Below are positions 7,000-16,168 of a DNA stretch of 28,861 nucleotides, in pieces. Below the pieces are notes generated by a model. The model made no database searches. It was not told the DNA's origin and worked only from the letters and a program-made list of their open reading frames with translations. Origin of the DNA: an uncultured Bacilli bacterium (GTDB taxonomy: Bacteria > Bacillota_I > Bacilli_A > RF39 > UBA660). The translations under genes were made by a program, and so were the position numbers. Location of the stretch: NCBI GenBank assembly GCA_934167695.1, contig CAKPLP010000014.1, positions 1 to 28,861 of the forward strand, given 5' to 3'. The stretch's first letter is position 1. Each line of letters opens with the position of its first letter.

Positions 7000-7647
7000 C
7001 TATTTAAAATTAACATAATTAAACCCTATATTTTTATATACGTCATAGGCCCTAGGTAAATGAAGAATTCTTGCAAAAAGAAGATTATAGAATTCATCAA
7101 ATAGTATTATGAAACATAATGTAAGGCTTATTCTTAGAAATGTTTTTTTAGGGATTTTTTTAGCAAGATAGTAACATATTGGAATAACAACATATATTAA
7201 TAGTAAACCAGATAAGGTAAAAAATGTTACGCTTCTTAAACAAACAAAGCCGTTAATATTTCCAAAATTTAATATTTCTTGGTTATAATCCCAACATCTT
7301 TTTCCATGACCTATTATGTACATACCTAAACCTGAAAAATATTCTAATATTCCTGTTGAAAAAAAGCTTATTAGAAATACCTTTAAAGGCTTTTTTCTAT
7401 GTTTGTATGTCAAAATGTATATCATTATTGAACCTGTTGCATATATATTAATCCAAGGAAGAAAATTACCTCCTCTCCAATAGAATTGCTTCATTCCACC
7501 ATTAAAATAGTAAAAGATAAATTCATATATGAATCCAAATACACCAGTTATTACTATTAATAGACTTATTATTCCGATAAAAGTTTCTTTATCGAATTTT
7601 AAGTCTTTATTTAGATAGTTCCTATACATTTTTTGAATACTGCTCAT
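7000..7647 (-). CDS. CmpB-type putative ABC-transporter membrane protein
   Basis: The 215 residues have five or six hydrophobic segments and the pattern of the ABC_trans_CmpB family (Pfam PF06541): GFIYEFIFYY near residue 38, a WRGGNFLPW loop, then GFVCLRSVTFFTLSGLLLIY around 132-151. Members are integral membrane proteins annotated as putative ABC-transporter type IV, mostly without experimental work. No ATPase partner adjoins it. An AGGGTG ribosome binding site and an extended -10 promoter lie upstream, so it probably heads a two-gene unit with the DUF2974 protein. Confidence 0.7.
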   Translation of the reverse strand: MSSIQKMYRNYLNKDLKFDKETFIGIISLLIVITGVFGFIYEFIFYYFNGGMKQFYWRGGNFLPWINIYATGSIMIYILTYKHRKKPLKVFLISFFSTGILEYFSGLGMYIIGHGKRCWDYNQEILNFGNINGFVCLRSVTFFTLSGLLLIYVVIPICYYLAKKIPKKTFLRISLTLCFIILFDEFYNLLFARILHLPRAYDVYKNIGFNYVNFK

Positions 7648-7678
7648 AATACTACACCCTTTATTTCTTATATAAGAA

Positions 7679-7687
7679 ATTATACCA
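7679..7687 (-). promoter_or_regulatory. Extended -10 promoter for the CmpB-type gene
   Basis: The minus strand has TGGTATAAT (extended -10, TGn plus TATAAT) about 32 bp before the start codon at 7647, just past the terminator of the preceding gene. Confidence 0.6.
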
Positions 7688-7688
7688 C

Positions 7689-7723
7689 AAAAAAGGAATA
7701 GTTTTAAATTTTCTATTCCTTTT
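7689..7723 (-). terminator. Rho-independent terminator after the thioredoxin-like gene
   Basis: On the minus strand AAAAGGAATAG pairs with CTATTCCTTTT and a T run follows, just past the stop codon at 7731. Confidence 0.85.
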
Positions 7724-7730
7724 AATATAT

Positions 7731-8411
7731 CTATTTTATGTACTCTATTAACTTTTTATATTCTCTTTTTGTTTCATTTTTCATACTTGTTGTTAATTTC
7801 ATATATGCATCTGTTTGTTTTGAACTAATCCCTGTTGTTAAATATTTTGCTTTTCCTTTTACTACTGCAACCATATTAGGAGCATATATTCTTTTTTCTT
7901 TAGTATCAATTTTATTACCTGACTCATCTGTTAATGTGTATTCGCTTAAAACGTTATCTAGTTTTTCTAATAATTTATTATATCCATTTGAACCTTTTTT
8001 TGTTTTTATTAATTCATTATTTTCATCTAATTCATAAGTATCTCTTATATTTTTTATATCTACATAATAAACTTTTTTAATATTATTTTCTTTTGCAGTT
8101 TCTATAAATGTTTCTATAACACTTCTGCACCATGGACATTCATTAAATCCAAAATATACGATAAATGTTTCTTTTTTTTCCATTTTTTCTACAAGAGAGT
8201 TTGCTGTTATATATTTCATTGGATTTGATTTTGGAATTGATACATTTCTTATTTTTTTGCCATTATCGTTTGTAGTGTTATTTAGTTTTTCGTATTCTTT
8301 TTTAAATTTTTTTGAATCTTCTGTTACTTTATTACTATTATAATATATTGCGAATAATCCTACTGCTATTAAAATACTTGCTAATATTATTTTTACTTGA
8401 TCTTTATTCAT
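7731..8411 (-). CDS. Membrane-anchored thioredoxin-fold protein (CPWC)
   Basis: An N-terminal hydrophobic segment (residues 7-25) anchors a 226-residue protein whose remainder should face outside the membrane. A thioredoxin-like domain begins near residue 68. It has FIVYFGFNECPWC with the redox pair Cys92/Cys95, and a later PNMVAVVKG segment in which the proline corresponds to the cis-Pro of the fold. A thiol-disulfide role at the cell surface follows from the fold; the partner is unknown. The preceding M23 hydrolase has several cysteines in its catalytic domain, which makes it a plausible but unproven client. GAAAGGAAA serves as ribosome binding site. It lies 47 bp after the M23 gene and ends in a terminator. 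Confidence 0.75.
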   Translation of the reverse strand: MNKDQVKIILASILIAVGLFAIYYNSNKVTEDSKKFKKEYEKLNNTTNDNGKKIRNVSIPKSNPMKYITANSLVEKMEKKETFIVYFGFNECPWCRSVIETFIETAKENNIKKVYYVDIKNIRDTYELDENNELIKTKKGSNGYNKLLEKLDNVLSEYTLTDESGNKIDTKEKRIYAPNMVAVVKGKAKYLTTGISSKQTDAYMKLTTSMKNETKREYKKLIEYIK

Positions 8412-8458
8412 TGACTTTTCCTTTCATTACTTTTTCCACAATTTTTGTGGTTATTTTA

Positions 8459-9682
8459 TCAAAATGTATTCCAAGTTCTTGGAAATCTAATTCCAAGAGT
8501 TCCTACTGGATTTATAGAACTGTTTTGGAATTCTTTATATGTACATCCACCATCTACATTCCAATGACATGTTGTTACTTCTAAATGTAAATGTTCTCCA
8601 GTTGAACACCCTGTTGTTCCCATATATCCTATAATACTATCTGTGGTTACTTTATCATATTTCTTATAATTTCCATATCTACTTAAGTGTACATACATAG
8701 AATATATATATTTACTATTATTTACTGAGTAATTATGTCTAACTACAATTATATTGGCATTTCCATGACAATATGCACCTACTGCTGCCTTGTTACACCA
8801 TGATGGACTACAATTATCATTATATCTAGCAACAACTTGTCCATCGGCGATTGGATGAACTGCAATATTGACATTATCAGGATTTGACATATCCACTCCT
8901 CTATGTCCATAATTTCCTGTCCATCCTCTACTATATCTACCACTTGAAATTGGTCTTTGGAAAGTTCCAACACTTGGAAGTGAATTACCTGAACTTTGAA
9001 TAACTCTAAACTGACATGCTGAAATATCTTCTGTTGCTCCACAACCTAACTTTTTATAGTAATTTAGGTTATCTTTTGCTGCTTTTATCCTTTCTTCAAC
9101 AGATGGCATTGATTCAACTATACCTTTTGTATCTAATTCTATTCTTGCTTTTTCATCTTCTAATTGTTTTTTTAATGTTGAAAGTTCTTCTTTTTTTGCT
9201 TTTAAACTTTCTTTCTTCTTATTATTTTCTATTATAAGTTGTTTTAATTCTTGCATTATTTGATTATTGTATTCTGTTAATTGTTCTGTTATTGACAATC
9301 TATAAATCATATCTGTTATAGTTTCTGCACCGAAAGCATATTCTAAATAGGCATTTTCTCCATTTTCGATTTGGTAATAAGCCATTATTTTTTTACTTTC
9401 TTCACTCTTTTTGATAATTTCTTTATTACTTTCTTCTATTTGTTCTTGAAGAGAATTAATTTCATTTTCTGTTCCCGTAATTTGAGACTGTATATTTGCA
9501 ATATTTTTTTTAACTTGCTCTACCTCTGCTTGATTTTTTGCAACTTTGGCTTGTTTTTCTTTAAGTTCTGCAGTATATTTATTTACTTCTGCTTCAAATT
9601 GGGCGATTGTTTTTGCAGATACATTTTTTGGAACTAATATTAATATTAAGGCTAAAATTATTATACTTTTAACTCTTTTCAT
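8459..9682 (-). CDS. PcsB/EnvC-like coiled-coil M23 peptidoglycan hydrolase
   Basis: A signal peptide (residues 1-23, cut after VSA) leads into a long coiled coil (about 25-205), a short linker, and an M23 metallopeptidase domain. Zinc ligands and catalytic residues are all visible: His260 and Asp264 in GHRGVDM, His332 in YVHLS, and His364/His366 in GEHLHLEV. The family cleaves cross-linking peptides of the cell wall during division. The coiled coil is the part that the FtsEX complex contacts and activates in characterised systems. Here it starts one base after the ftsX stop codon, exactly the expected partnership. The catalytic domain carries several extra cysteines (around residues 291, 296, 305, 359, 373 and 380), unusual for the family and notable given the thioredoxin-like gene next door. 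Confidence 0.85.
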   Translation of the reverse strand: MKRVKSIIILALILILVPKNVSAKTIAQFEAEVNKYTAELKEKQAKVAKNQAEVEQVKKNIANIQSQITGTENEINSLQEQIEESNKEIIKKSEESKKIMAYYQIENGENAYLEYAFGAETITDMIYRLSITEQLTEYNNQIMQELKQLIIENNKKKESLKAKKEELSTLKKQLEDEKARIELDTKGIVESMPSVEERIKAAKDNLNYYKKLGCGATEDISACQFRVIQSSGNSLPSVGTFQRPISSGRYSRGWTGNYGHRGVDMSNPDNVNIAVHPIADGQVVARYNDNCSPSWCNKAAVGAYCHGNANIIVVRHNYSVNNSKYIYSMYVHLSRYGNYKKYDKVTTDSIIGYMGTTGCSTGEHLHLEVTTCHWNVDGGCTYKEFQNSSINPVGTLGIRFPRTWNTF

Positions 9683-9683
9683 A

Positions 9684-10595
9684 TTACACCTTTAAATACT
9701 TTCTAACTGCACTTGATGAACCAATCATACCTACGATAATACCAATTATTGCAATCATACCAGATATAGTGTATATAAATGGAGTTGGATTAATTAGGGT
9801 AATTAATGGAGTAAATAAGTAACCACCCATACGGGTATATAATGCTGGATAACCAAATACTACTATGGCAATAGGAATTATAGATCCTAAAAGTCCAAGG
9901 AACATACCTTCAATAATAAATGGTGTTTTGATTGTGAAGTTACTAGCTCCTACTAGACGCATTATACTTATTTCTCTTTTTCTAGAATATATTGTTAGTT
10001 TTATGGTATTAATAATTAGGAATATTGTTACTAATATTAAGGCAATTACAGCTCCATAGGTAACTTGCTTTATTGAATTAAAAGCACTAATCATTTTATC
10101 AACCATTCCCTCACCATATCTAACTACTGCAATTTTATCTATTTTTTCTATTTGTTTTGCTGTTTTACTAATTTTTTCTACATCTTTTACTTTTATTTGG
10201 AAAGTATCTTTTAATGGATTATCTTTTTCATCCCAACCTGACATAACTGTATTAAATATATCTGATGATGATTGCATTTCTTCTTTTATTTGCTTTTTAT
10301 CTTCATACTTAATCTCTTTTTGATCAATATTTGAAATATCTTTTAATTGTTCTTTTATATTTTCTATTTCTTCTTCTGTGGCATCATTTTCAACAAATGC
10401 AATTATTGTTAAATCTTTTTCTATTTCATCAGTGAAATTTGATACATTATATGAGGCAATTATCGACATTGCAACGATAATTAAAGTTATTGTTATACAT
10501 GAAATTGAAGCTAGAGATAAACTAAAATTACGGAAAACACTTTTAAAAGCATCTCTAATACTTCTTCCTAACATTCTAAGCATTTTTATCATCAT
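9684..10595 (-). CDS. ftsX: Cell division protein FtsX
   Basis: The 303-residue protein has one N-terminal membrane segment (about 25-50), a large extracellular domain (about 55-175) and three C-terminal membrane segments, the layout of FtsX. The stretch ISIMRLVGASNFTIKTPFII matches the conserved cytoplasmic loop before the last two spans. It couples ATP hydrolysis by FtsE to activation of the wall hydrolase encoded next. It overlaps the end of ftsE by 20 bp, so the two are translationally linked. AAAGGAA precedes a doubled ATG; either ATG could be the start. Confidence 0.92.
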   Translation of the reverse strand: MMIKMLRMLGRSIRDAFKSVFRNFSLSLASISCITITLIIVAMSIIASYNVSNFTDEIEKDLTIIAFVENDATEEEIENIKEQLKDISNIDQKEIKYEDKKQIKEEMQSSSDIFNTVMSGWDEKDNPLKDTFQIKVKDVEKISKTAKQIEKIDKIAVVRYGEGMVDKMISAFNSIKQVTYGAVIALILVTIFLIINTIKLTIYSRKREISIMRLVGASNFTIKTPFIIEGMFLGLLGSIIPIAIVVFGYPALYTRMGGYLFTPLITLINPTPFIYTISGMIAIIGIIVGMIGSSSAVRKYLKV

Positions 10596-11274
10596 AAGTT
10601 CCTTTCGCTTTATTATTTATTACTCTTCCCTCTTTTAGGGTTATAACTTGTTTTTTCATTCTATTTACAATTTCTTTATCATGGGTTACAACAAGTACTG
10701 TCGTTCCCCAATCTTTGTTTATTTTTTCAATAATTCTCATAATTTCCATACTCATATCAGGATCAAGATTTCCAGTTGGTTCATCGCATAATAGCATTTT
10801 TGGATTATTAACAATAGCTCGTGCAATCGCGACTCTTTGCTGTTCTCCTCCAGATAATTGATCTGGATAGCTATGTATCTTGTGTTTTAATCCAACTATT
10901 TCTAATGCTTTTAATACTTTGATTCTTGTTTCTTGTTTTGTAGCTCCTATTACCTCCATAGCAAAAGCTACATTTTCATATACTGTTAATTTTGGAAGTA
11001 GACGATAATCTTGGAAAACAATACCTAATTTTCTTCTTAATTTATAAATTTTGCTATTTCTTAATTTTGCAACATTAATTCCACCAACTATTATTTGACC
11101 TTTAGTTGGTTTTTCTTCACGATAAAGCATCTTCATTAATGTACTTTTACCAGAGCCGGAACCACCAATTATAAAAACAAATGAACCTTTTTCAATATTT
11201 AAGTTCAAGTCATATATTGCAGTAGTACCATTTTTATATTGCTTTTTGACATTTTTTAATCTAATAATATCCAC
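10576..11274 (-). CDS. ftsE: Cell division ATP-binding protein FtsE
   Basis: This is a 232-residue ABC ATPase with Walker A GGSGSGKST (37-45), Q-loop Gln88, signature LSGGEQQ (140-146), Walker B LLCDEPTGNLD (161-171) and switch His198. Length and order match FtsE, and ftsX overlaps its end. It energises FtsX to switch on the peptidoglycan hydrolase at the division site. The start codon is GTG at 11274, with AAGGTGG about nine bases upstream; no in-frame ATG serves better. Confidence 0.93.
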   Translation of the reverse strand: MDIIRLKNVKKQYKNGTTAIYDLNLNIEKGSFVFIIGGSGSGKSTLMKMLYREEKPTKGQIIVGGINVAKLRNSKIYKLRRKLGIVFQDYRLLPKLTVYENVAFAMEVIGATKQETRIKVLKALEIVGLKHKIHSYPDQLSGGEQQRVAIARAIVNNPKMLLCDEPTGNLDPDMSMEIMRIIEKINKDWGTTVLVVTHDKEIVNRMKKQVITLKEGRVINNKAKGTYDDKNA

Positions 11275-11299
11275 TTATATCATCCACCTTATCACATAC

Positions 11300-11308
11300 A
11301 GTATAACA
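11300..11308 (-). promoter_or_regulatory. Extended -10 promoter for ftsEX
   Basis: The minus strand has TGTTATACT (TGn plus TATACT), 26 bp before the ftsE start and just past a terminator-like hairpin. It implies that ftsE-ftsX-M23 can be transcribed apart from the ydj-like genes upstream. Confidence 0.55.
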
Positions 11309-11324
11309 CAAATTTCGACATAAC

Positions 11325-11352
11325 AAAAGACAATTATTTTTTTAATAATTGC
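11325..11352 (-). terminator. Terminator after the ydjI-like gene
   Basis: On the minus strand CAATTATT and AATAATTG form a stem followed by TCTTTT, 31 bp past the stop codon at 11383. Confidence 0.6.
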
Positions 11353-11382
11353 CTTTATTTTCCAATAATAAGTTTAATTTAA

Positions 11383-12507
11383 TTAGTTTAATTTTGTACC
11401 ACAGTTAGAACAGAATGCTCCTCCAGTTACTTGTTTTCCACAATTTGGACAAAATTTTGAAGTAGTTTGAGTATTTTCACCATTTTGATTATATGGATCA
11501 TATTGAGTAGTAGCACCTTGAGTTGTTTGGTTGTTCATTACATTTGTTGCTCCTCCTATTACTCCATTTGATGCCATATTCATCATACCAATTCCCATGA
11601 AACCATTTGCTGCTCCATTTGCATTGTTAGCAGCATCTTGAACTGCATTTGCATACGCTCCAGTAAGTGTACCTTGTTGCATGAATGAATTTGAAGATAA
11701 TTCATAATTATCTATTTTCTTGTTTGATTCATCATCTAAAGTTACTGATTCTACTACAAAACCTACGATGCTTATTCCTCTATCACGAATTGGTTGATCA
11801 AAGACTTTTTCGTCCATTATTTTTTTAATCTCACCTGTTGAACTTGGTAATTCTAAAACTGGTGTTTTATGATTTGAATTTCCTAATTCATTTAATACGT
11901 TTTGGAATGCTCCTATTACTTCTGAACGCATTTGTTCTGTTATACTATCTTTACGGTATTCATCTGCTGTTCCAGCTACTTTTGACATAAATAATGCTGG
12001 ATCAGATATTTTAAATGTATATTTTCCGAAGCATTTTACTTCTACTCTTAAAGGGTTGATTGTTCCTGTCATTTGATTTGGAATTGGATGTGACCAATCT
12101 TGAAATGGTATAGGTGCTGGTGTTCCAAATTTGTTATCCATAATTTCTTTAGCATTTATATAGAATACTGCTTGTTCTTTGCTTGGTGCTCCATTATAAA
12201 CAAAACGATTCCACATTTCTTTGAAAACTTCACCAAATTGTCCTGCGAAGAATGAAGGTGATGTTGAACTATCGAATGTATAAATTCCTTCTTCTGCTGT
12301 CGCATCTAAAATCTTTCCACTTTCAAAAATAATAGCCATTTGTCCCGGAGAAACTTGAATAGCACTATCTTTTGAAATAATACCATTAGGGGTTGATACT
12401 TTTTTCATTAAAATATCTTGACCTAAATCATCGCATTTTATATAATCCTTCCATTGATCATGTAATGTTGTTCCTACTGCTCCGACAGCAGCTTTAATTA
12501 ATCCCAT
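11383..12507 (-). CDS. ydjI: SPFH-domain protein with C-terminal zinc ribbon (YdjI-like)
   Basis: The 374 residues comprise an SPFH/band-7-type domain (about 45-270), a Gly/Asn/Gln-rich linker (about 285-345) and a zinc ribbon made of FCPNCG and FCSNCG near the C-terminus. No membrane segment is evident, so it is likely peripheral. It follows TPM and zinc-ribbon membrane genes in the same order as ydjG-ydjH-ydjI of Bacillus subtilis, where they work with the PspA homologue YdjF at the membrane. The gene symbol rests on family and order rather than on close identity. No pspA-like gene is present in the window. Confidence 0.75.
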   Translation of the reverse strand: MGLIKAAVGAVGTTLHDQWKDYIKCDDLGQDILMKKVSTPNGIISKDSAIQVSPGQMAIIFESGKILDATAEEGIYTFDSSTSPSFFAGQFGEVFKEMWNRFVYNGAPSKEQAVFYINAKEIMDNKFGTPAPIPFQDWSHPIPNQMTGTINPLRVEVKCFGKYTFKISDPALFMSKVAGTADEYRKDSITEQMRSEVIGAFQNVLNELGNSNHKTPVLELPSSTGEIKKIMDEKVFDQPIRDRGISIVGFVVESVTLDDESNKKIDNYELSSNSFMQQGTLTGAYANAVQDAANNANGAANGFMGIGMMNMASNGVIGGATNVMNNQTTQGATTQYDPYNQNGENTQTTSKFCPNCGKQVTGGAFCSNCGTKLN

Positions 12508-12547
12508 AAATTTACCTCTTTTCTTTATTTTTTATTATTTAATTTTA

Positions 12548-13429
12548 TTAAAAACTATGTCCTCCACCACCATGGCTTTGACCACTACTTCCTGTATGTG
12601 TTGATGAACCTCCGCCTGATGAAGAGTCATGTTCTATCTTAGTTCTATCCGTATGGGTGTGTATTAACATATCACCCATATTATTAATTATCATATCATT
12701 TTTATCTAGATATTGTTTTGCTGTTGTTGCTTTTCTAGCTAGTTTATTTTTATTTATTAATACATACATTATTATAAATGTTATGATTAATGATATTCCA
12801 GATGAGTAAAGTAACATCTCACCTGTTGTCATTTGATTATCCTCATCACTTGGCAAACCGCTTTCTGCGTATTCACTTATAACATCAATATAACTAGCAA
12901 CACCTTGATAATAGTTATTGTCACTCATATATTGATATACTTTATCAAGTGATGAGTCTATTCTGTTATCATTATACATTTTAATAGCATATCCTGTTGT
13001 AGACATATATATTTGTCTATTGTCCATATCTATTAAAAACAATATACCATCTTTTGTATTATTAATACCAAAATCATTATAATCATAAAAATCATCTGCA
13101 TATTCACGTGGTGATTTTTTATTATTGGTATTAATTGTTACAACTGCCAAATCCATATTATACTTATTAATATAATCTGTTATTTTTTGATAGAGTTGTT
13201 GTTCCTCTTCATCTGTAAATAAGTCTGCAAAATCATATACTTTTTCTTCAGCTATAACTGAAGGCGTATTTAAGATATTTTCTTTATTTTCATCAGTTAC
13301 TGTTATATTATCTGATATTAAATAATTGCTTTCACTTCGTTGTCTAGTATTAGTACTAGCATTTACATTTTCTATACCACAAAGTGTCATTGTACACACT
13401 AGTAGTAAAATTATTAATCTTTTTTTCAT
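12548..13429 (-). CDS. ydjH: TPM-domain membrane protein (YdjH-like)
   Basis: A signal peptide (residues 1-24, cut near VNA-S) precedes a TPM domain (about 58-195) with VYDFADLFTDEEEQQLYQKI, DLAVVTINTN and GILFLIDMDNRQIYMSTTG, the usual TPM landmarks. One membrane span (about 207-226) is followed by a short cytoplasmic tail that ends in a Gly/Ser/His-rich run and HSF. Low-complexity Gly-rich C-termini are typical of the family. The TPM domain sits outside the cell. It begins three bases after the zinc-ribbon gene upstream, and the two form the membrane pair of a YdjGHI-like complex. Confidence 0.8.
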   Translation of the reverse strand: MKKRLIILLLVCTMTLCGIENVNASTNTRQRSESNYLISDNITVTDENKENILNTPSVIAEEKVYDFADLFTDEEEQQLYQKITDYINKYNMDLAVVTINTNNKKSPREYADDFYDYNDFGINNTKDGILFLIDMDNRQIYMSTTGYAIKMYNDNRIDSSLDKVYQYMSDNNYYQGVASYIDVISEYAESGLPSDEDNQMTTGEMLLYSSGISLIITFIIMYVLINKNKLARKATTAKQYLDKNDMIINNMGDMLIHTHTDRTKIEHDSSSGGGSSTHTGSSGQSHGGGGHSF

Positions 13430-13432
13430 TTT

Positions 13433-14500
13433 CTACCTCACTAACCATAATATTGCAAATGATAAGGCAGTCAATAGTATATATATAATTAGTGTCATTA
13501 TTACTACTTTCGGTTTATCTAGTGGTATATTACCTACTATTTTGCCAGTTTGTCCATTCATCGCAAAAGTATAATATTTTTCTTTATATTTGACGTTGAC
13601 CATCCATACTGGTAATAAAATATAATCATCTTGAACTTTTTTGATATTTAAATTATTACTTGTAACGAATGCACCAACTTCTGGTATAGTAGCTTTTGTT
13701 TCATCTACTGCTGTATTCATAGTTCTAGTATTTGCCCTAGTAATACTTTTTTCTTTATCTATATCATATTTTTCTGCTAAAAAACCAGATAAATATGCAT
13801 GATTGTATTCTACTAGATCTTTATACTCAAATGGTTCTAAAGAATCCATTAGGTTATCATCAAATCTAGATGAGCCATCTACTAATACTTTTTTGAAATT
13901 CATATTTGCTTGACGTTTTGCTAAATATGTATCTTTTTTTCGGTAATGATAATTATAATCACTCCAAGTAGTAATTCTATCATAATTAAAATCTATATCA
14001 CCGGAAACATTCAAATCATAAGTCCAAAATGGAATATATACTCCTGTTATTTTGTCTATATTTTTTGGATCATTAAAAAATTTAGGCATTAATGGTCTTC
14101 CTTTTGAGAGAGCTTTGAAACTTTTTATAGCCTCTTCTTTGACATTTTTAAATGGTATTATTTGAGTCGGTGCAATACCATCTGTAATTTTGTCCTTTAA
14201 AATTGTTGTACTTCCACAATATACGCAAAATGTTGCTGTAGTTGTTTCATCGGCCATTACTTCTGCTCCACAGTTTTTGCATCTGTAGACGTCTAAGTTT
14301 TCTAATTTTTTATATTCTTTTTCTTTTGACTTTTCATTGGCTTCTTTGCTACTTGCATTATCGTACTTCTGCATTTCCTCTAGTGTGAACTTGCTTCCAC
14401 AATATTCACAATCCCACATTTGATTTTTTGGGTTAAAGGTGATTTTTGCACCACATGCTGGACACTTGTTGTCCAATACTTCCACTTTATCACATCCCAT
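13433..14500 (-). CDS. ydjG: Double zinc-ribbon membrane protein (YdjG-like)
   Basis: The 355-residue protein opens with two CxxC-CxxC zinc ribbons: CPACG with CEYCG (residues 13-36), and CKNCG with CVYCG (about 75-95). A mixed domain of about 210 residues follows, then a single membrane span at the extreme C-terminus (about 333-352). This tail-anchored layout matches the TFIIB-type zinc-ribbon protein YdjG that partners YdjH. There is no strong ribosome binding site before ATG 14500; an alternative GTG five codons later has GGGATGTGA ahead of it, but both give essentially the same protein. Confidence 0.75.
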   Translation of the reverse strand: MGCDKVEVLDNKCPACGAKITFNPKNQMWDCEYCGSKFTLEEMQKYDNASSKEANEKSKEKEYKKLENLDVYRCKNCGAEVMADETTTATFCVYCGSTTILKDKITDGIAPTQIIPFKNVKEEAIKSFKALSKGRPLMPKFFNDPKNIDKITGVYIPFWTYDLNVSGDIDFNYDRITTWSDYNYHYRKKDTYLAKRQANMNFKKVLVDGSSRFDDNLMDSLEPFEYKDLVEYNHAYLSGFLAEKYDIDKEKSITRANTRTMNTAVDETKATIPEVGAFVTSNNLNIKKVQDDYILLPVWMVNVKYKEKYYTFAMNGQTGKIVGNIPLDKPKVVIMTLIIYILLTALSFAILWLVR

Positions 14501-14547
14501 CTTAACAAGATTATATCATAGATATTTTTTTTTGTATGTTTTTTCTA

Positions 14548-15246
14548 TTAATATTCAATTATATCATTACATATCCATGCTCTTTTTACTATATCAATAA
14601 TATTACTTCCACAGTATTCACAATTTTTTGTTTTGATGTTTCTTATAGGAGATCCACAATTTGGACAATTAATTGCAAAGGCTCTTTTATCTTCTTCGAT
14701 ATTTGAGGCATCTATGATATAGATGAATTCTAATTTAAATCTATCTTGTACCTTCTTTTTAATGCTATTATCTTTTTGATAGAAATATTCCAAACTTGTA
14801 GATAAATATAATGTAGCAACTGTTTTTTCTTTTTCATATTTACTAACTACTGTTTTATGAATTTTAATTGAATCATATTTAATATTACTTTTCTTTAAGT
14901 CTTCTATCTTACTATCTACAAAGGCTTTTACTTTTTCATTTTTGATGTTTTTACTATTTTTTGTTTCTATTGCATTTAATGCTTCTAATATTATTTTTTC
15001 ACTGGTTCTTTTTAATTCATTTATATTAACACTTGGAAAATCTTCTTTAAATCTTGGCATGTAAATACTGTCCATACTTGATAATGATTTGGGTAGTTCT
15101 TCATCTTCCAATCTAGCCTTTTCTATTATTTCGTTTATAGAATTTAATCCATATTTGTTTAATGTCTTTTTTATTTTGATTCTTATATAGATATAAATAA
15201 TTGTAATGAATGTAATTAATATAATTACTCCTATTAAAAATGGCAT
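14548..15246 (-). CDS. Membrane-anchored Tim44-like zinc-ribbon protein
   Basis: An N-terminal membrane span (residues 3-24) is followed by a charged helical region and a Tim44-like domain (about 70-190). A zinc ribbon of CPNCG and CEYCG lies near residues 196-215, and the end is WICNDIIEY. Such proteins are common near ydjG/ydjH-type genes and are of unknown function. A GGAGG site precedes the ATG. It may extend the downstream membrane-stress module, with which it shares orientation and a gap of only 47 bp. Confidence 0.65.
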   Translation of the reverse strand: MPFLIGVIILITFITIIYIYIRIKIKKTLNKYGLNSINEIIEKARLEDEELPKSLSSMDSIYMPRFKEDFPSVNINELKRTSEKIILEALNAIETKNSKNIKNEKVKAFVDSKIEDLKKSNIKYDSIKIHKTVVSKYEKEKTVATLYLSTSLEYFYQKDNSIKKKVQDRFKLEFIYIIDASNIEEDKRAFAINCPNCGSPIRNIKTKNCEYCGSNIIDIVKRAWICNDIIEY

Positions 15247-15270
15247 ACTATTCCTCCAAATTTATTATAA

Positions 15271-15306
15271 AATAAAAAAGAGGTGAAAACAATAATTATT
15301 TTCCAC
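15271..15306 (-). terminator. Probable terminator after the second YitT gene
   Basis: On the minus strand GGTGGAAAA pairs, with one bulge, with TTTTCACC and is followed by TCTTTTTTATTTT. It overlaps the end of the gene at 15296. Confidence 0.6.
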
Positions 15307-16168
15307 CACTTACTTCATAAGCATTATTTACTATATAAAAGGCATCTGGGTCTAGTAATTTAATACTTTCTGTCACTTGAAAGTATTCTCTTGTTGGTAT
15401 TACTGTTAATATCATTTTTCTTTTTTTATCTAAAAAAGCTCCTTTAACTGAAAATACTGTTGCTGTATGAGACATTTCTTTTATTAGAAATTCTTTTATA
15501 TCTTCTTCCTTACTAGTAATTATATATATAGCTTTATTTTTGGATGTTCCTAATATAATTTTATCTACTATTAAACTATTTATATATAGAATTATAATGG
15601 CATACATAATCATTGTTGTACCATATATTAGGCTTCCTAAGAGAATTATAACTGTGTTAATAATAAAATTAGTTTTTCCTATTGGGATATTGTGATATTT
15701 GAATAGAATTTGACTAATTATTGGTAAACCTCCATTACTAAAACCAGTTTTATATAGTATTCCATTAGAAAGTCCTCCTATTACTCCAATAAATATGGAA
15801 ATTACTAATAAATCAGACATATCTATAGTGATATATTTAGTTAGATAACTAGTTATTTGTACTAATAATGGATAGGCAAATGTTGCTATTAATGTTCCTG
15901 TAGTACATTCTTTCCCAAGATAAATATAACTTAGTATTAACATAATTATTGAAATGATTAAAATTGTAATTGAAGGATTAATTTTATTAATAGAATAATT
16001 GATTAAGGCTATTCCATTTACTCCTCCAGTTACAATTTTTGCAGGCTGGATTAGGAAATTATATAATATGGCTGATATTAATAGAGATATTAACATTACT
16101 ATATATCTCGATAGTTTTGTTTTGTTTGATTTTAAAAGTACGGATTCTTTAATAGTTTTCTCTTCCAT
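15296..16168 (-). CDS. YitT-family membrane protein (second of a tandem pair)
   Basis: The 290 residues have five or six membrane spans in the first 210, then a cytoplasmic DUF2179 domain (about 215-290) with KAIYIITSKEEDIKEFLI and TVIPTREYFQ. The N-terminal half carries the NGIALINYSI and GFSNGGLPIISQIL pattern of YitT proteins, which are integral membrane proteins of largely unknown function. Its start shares a base with the stop codon of the preceding paralogue, so the two are translationally coupled and may act as a heteromer. Confidence 0.85.
   Translation of the reverse strand: MEEKTIKESVLLKSNKTKLSRYIVMLISLLISAILYNFLIQPAKIVTGGVNGIALINYSINKINPSITILIISIIMLILSYIYLGKECTTGTLIATFAYPLLVQITSYLTKYITIDMSDLLVISIFIGVIGGLSNGILYKTGFSNGGLPIISQILFKYHNIPIGKTNFIINTVIILLGSLIYGTTMIMYAIIILYINSLIVDKIILGTSKNKAIYIITSKEEDIKEFLIKEMSHTATVFSVKGAFLDKKRKMILTVIPTREYFQVTESIKLLDPDAFYIVNNAYEVSGGK

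Noticed and set aside
8430..8456. Hairpin CCACAA/TTGTGG between the M23 and thioredoxin-like genes as a terminator
   Set aside because: On the minus strand the stem is followed by A, not T, so it does not look like a working terminator for these genes.
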